The notes beneath the pieces are model-generated. The model made no database searches. It was not told the origin of the DNA and was given only the letters and a program-made list of their open reading frames with translations. A DNA stretch of 12,548 bases from UBA12026 sp035291405 (lineage in GTDB: Bacteria > Patescibacteriota > Microgenomatia > UBA8517): contig DATDSD010000056.1 of the NCBI GenBank assembly GCA_035291405.1, positions 1 through 12,548 on the forward strand, in the 5' to 3' direction. Below, piece after piece: positions 11,367 to 12,548 of this stretch (positions within the stretch are counted from its first letter, which is position 1; every line of letters begins with the position of its first letter). Both the position numbers and the translations under genes were made by a program.

Positions 11367-12293
11367 CTAAGGTAGTAAACCATACTTTGACAGTATATAT
11401 TTGAGTATACTGAAAAAATATGCAACCGTAGGGGGGATAAACATCCCTGCGAATCTACCCATTAACTGGAGCTCAGTCCATCGCTGGATTGTGATACTTG
11501 AATTCGTGAGCCAGAAGCTCATCGATAGCCTTATGGCCAAATCCAAATTCACCAATTGGAGCAGACCTCCAAATACTGGGTAACTTAGTACACTAAACAG
11601 TACCACCCCTACATTTCCGAACAGTCGCGAAACCATTCCTGTATAGCGCATCGCGAAACCAATAATAACTATCATGGTGCTCCACAGAAACGGTCCGAAC
11701 GCGCCGATAAAAACTGCTCGGTTCTCGGCTTCGGCCGTGGCGGGGTCGGTATAGCTTGTCGGCCAAAGTACATAGGATAGAACAATGGCTCCGACCACAA
11801 AGATGATCACCTGTACAGGTACATAAAGGACTTCAAAGTTGTTTTTATACGCATATATTTGCAGTAATTGTGCTAATGCATACGAAAAGCAAAACAACAA
11901 ATAAGTCCCAAGGACGGTATTGCTCAACCACTGATCATCAAACCCCATTTTTTCCTCCTCGTATTGACGGAGTTCGGGGTCATCTATGTCGCTCGGAGGA
12001 GCAACATAGGTTACTTCATTCACAACAGTCAGTCTTGCTATTGGCAGATCAAACTCAGCCAAGAGCAAATCGACTCCTTGCCAGATGGTCAAGATTATAA
12101 CAATAAAAATTATTGGCCATCTCAACCTTGGTGCCAAATAGGCAATGCCTATTACGACCATGAGAACGATAAACCAAGAGATCCACATTGTGATGTGAAT
12201 TTCGTAGGCCTCAAACATCGCGATAATAGAGAATCCAATCACGGCTAGTACTAGCCATAAGAAGTCCCTATTAGGTTTTTGCTGCTCTTCCAT
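11367..12293 (-). CDS. Polytopic membrane protein of unknown function, GC-rich, likely acquired
   Basis: I recognise no family. The 308 residues contain about eight membrane helices: 11-32, 34-55, 59-78, 127-148, 156-177, 194-214, 225-248 and 283-301. Between helices 3 and 4 lies an acidic hydrophilic loop of roughly 45 residues (APPSDIDDPELRQYEEEKMGFDDQW, 98-122). The N-terminus is short and polar. No transporter, protease or glycosyltransferase signature is evident; there is no Cys motif and no repeated unit. A consensus ribosome site (AAAGGAGG, 12306-12299) lies 5 bases before the ATG, unlike most genes here. Base composition is foreign: 37 of 60 bases in 11701-11760 are G or C, against 20 of 60 in 10261-10320 of uppS. 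The gene is intact, so it is probably expressed after recent transfer, but this is inference. Confidence 0.8.
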   Translation of the reverse strand: MEEQQKPNRDFLWLVLAVIGFSIIAMFEAYEIHITMWISWFIVLMVVIGIAYLAPRLRWPIIFIVIILTIWQGVDLLLAEFDLPIARLTVVNEVTYVAPPSDIDDPELRQYEEEKMGFDDQWLSNTVLGTYLLFCFSYALAQLLQIYAYKNNFEVLYVPVQVIIFVVGAIVLSYVLWPTSYTDPATAEAENRAVFIGAFGPFLWSTMIVIIGFAMRYTGMVSRLFGNVGVVLFSVLSYPVFGGLLQLVNLDLAIRLSMSFWLTNSSITIQRWTELQLMGRFAGMFIPPTVAYFFSILKYILSKYGLLP

Positions 12294-12298
12294 TGTAG

Positions 12299-12306
12299 CC
12301 TCCTTT
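12299..12306 (-). promoter_or_regulatory. Strong Shine-Dalgarno site of the membrane-protein gene
   Basis: AAAGGAGG on the minus strand, 5 bases before ATG at 12293, is an almost full complement of the 16S 3' end and fixes the start. It is the strongest ribosome site in the window. Confidence 0.75.
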
Positions 12307-12347
12307 CAGGCTTAAGTGTTTAGAGAGTGAGTGGTATTTTTTGATAT

Positions 12348-12377
12348 CAAGGGTTCCATTTCCCTTGTTGATTTTTT
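12348..12377 (+). terminator. Weak hairpin with T run, possible terminator
   Basis: CAAGGG (12348-12353) pairs with CCCTTG (12362-12367) around an 8-base loop; TTGA and six T follow (12372-12377). On the plus strand this resembles a short intrinsic terminator, but no plus-strand gene runs into it. On the minus strand it would be a hairpin in the leader of the membrane-protein gene without a T tract. Confidence 0.25.
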
Positions 12378-12457
12378 CTAGACTTCTTGTCAAAGAACTA
12401 CAAATTAATTCCATTAATAACTTCGAGTGCTTTACCCGACTTATTTTTGAAGCCTAT

Positions 12458-12486
12458 AGTGTATCAAATAAAGTAAAATTATTCAA
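12458..12486 (-). promoter_or_regulatory. Possible promoter of the membrane-protein gene
   Basis: On the minus strand TTGAAT (12486-12481), a 17-base spacer, and TACACT (12463-12458). The start would be near 12451, leaving a leader of about 157 nt before ATG 12293, which includes a 6-bp hairpin and a 47-codon frame. Nothing else is seen in 12307-12548. An ATG at 12530 on the plus strand could open a gene leaving the window, but too little is visible to judge. Confidence 0.3.
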
Positions 12487-12548
12487 ATGATTATAGGTTT
12501 GATTTATAAAATATTATAAGATGAATTGAATGTACTTAGTGAATTTAA

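Noticed and set aside
11391..11412. CAGTATA-N8-TATACTG, a dif-like spacing
   Set aside because: It lies in the coding end of the membrane-protein gene, arms are only 7 bp in AT-rich codons, and it does not resemble known Xer sites.
11870..12248. Plus-strand frames opposite the membrane-protein gene
   Set aside because: They lack start signals and encode no plausible domain; the minus-strand frame has a strong ribosome site and clear membrane helices.
1..12548. CRISPR array, insertion sequence, or alternative genetic code
   Set aside because: No regularly spaced direct repeats and no transposase frame were seen, and all genes end and read normally without UGA as a sense codon.

Overview
The window looks like a piece of a small, AT-rich bacterial genome, most likely a candidate-phylum Patescibacteria (CPR) member, possibly Microgenomates-like. 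This is inferred from gene content and architecture, since no rRNA is present. The pointers are a very compact layout with tail-to-tail genes sharing stop codons, a diverged adenylate kinase with a zinc-finger-type lid, a PEGA-domain membrane protein, and an archaeal-type isopentenyl phosphate kinase beside bacterial isoprenoid genes. UGA is not needed as a sense codon, so the standard bacterial code fits.

Layout. 1-1865 (+): the 3' part of an M16 zinc protease, overlapped by an unrecognised 221-aa gene. 1946-3010 (+): a nucleoside monophosphate kinase with a Cys4 lid. 3049-3206 (-): two tRNA genes, Pro(CGG) and Arg(CCT), downstream of a PEGA/propeller membrane protein (3224-4366, -). 4404-5423 (+): mreB, divergent from the PEGA gene. 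5424-5704: 281 bases without a convincing gene, holding a 14-bp palindrome. 5705-6496 (+): a WecG/TagA/CpsF glycosyltransferase whose end overlaps an ECF-like sigma factor (6461-6967, -). 6997-10643 is an isoprenoid block: isopentenyl phosphate kinase (+), a 58-aa small gene (-), type I IDI (+), a polyprenyl diphosphate synthase (-), and a UppS with a long helical C-terminal extension (+). 10784-11255 (+): an excisionase/BldC-like helix-turn-helix protein plus an 84-aa partner. A large imperfect inverted repeat (11265-11344) follows, then a markedly more GC-rich gene for an eight-helix membrane protein (11367-12293, -) and about 250 bases of AT-rich upstream sequence.

How the genes may work together (inference). 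IPK makes IPP, IDI makes DMAPP, the polyprenyl synthase makes an all-trans allylic starter, and UppS extends it to the polyprenyl carrier. The TagA-type transferase and MreB act on that carrier and on wall growth, so 4404-10643 is largely a carrier-lipid and envelope region.

The strongest unexpected signal is in the promoters. Six genes have a -10 box only 6-9 bases before the ATG with no Shine-Dalgarno sequence, implying leaderless mRNAs, and a seventh (IPK) would have a leader of at most about 9 bases. Two of the head-to-head pairs are separated by perfect palindromes (20 bp and 16 bp) carrying one TATAAT per strand, and a third pair has overlapping -10 boxes. By contrast, the kinase gene and the right-hand accessory genes carry clear Shine-Dalgarno or full -35/-10 signals.
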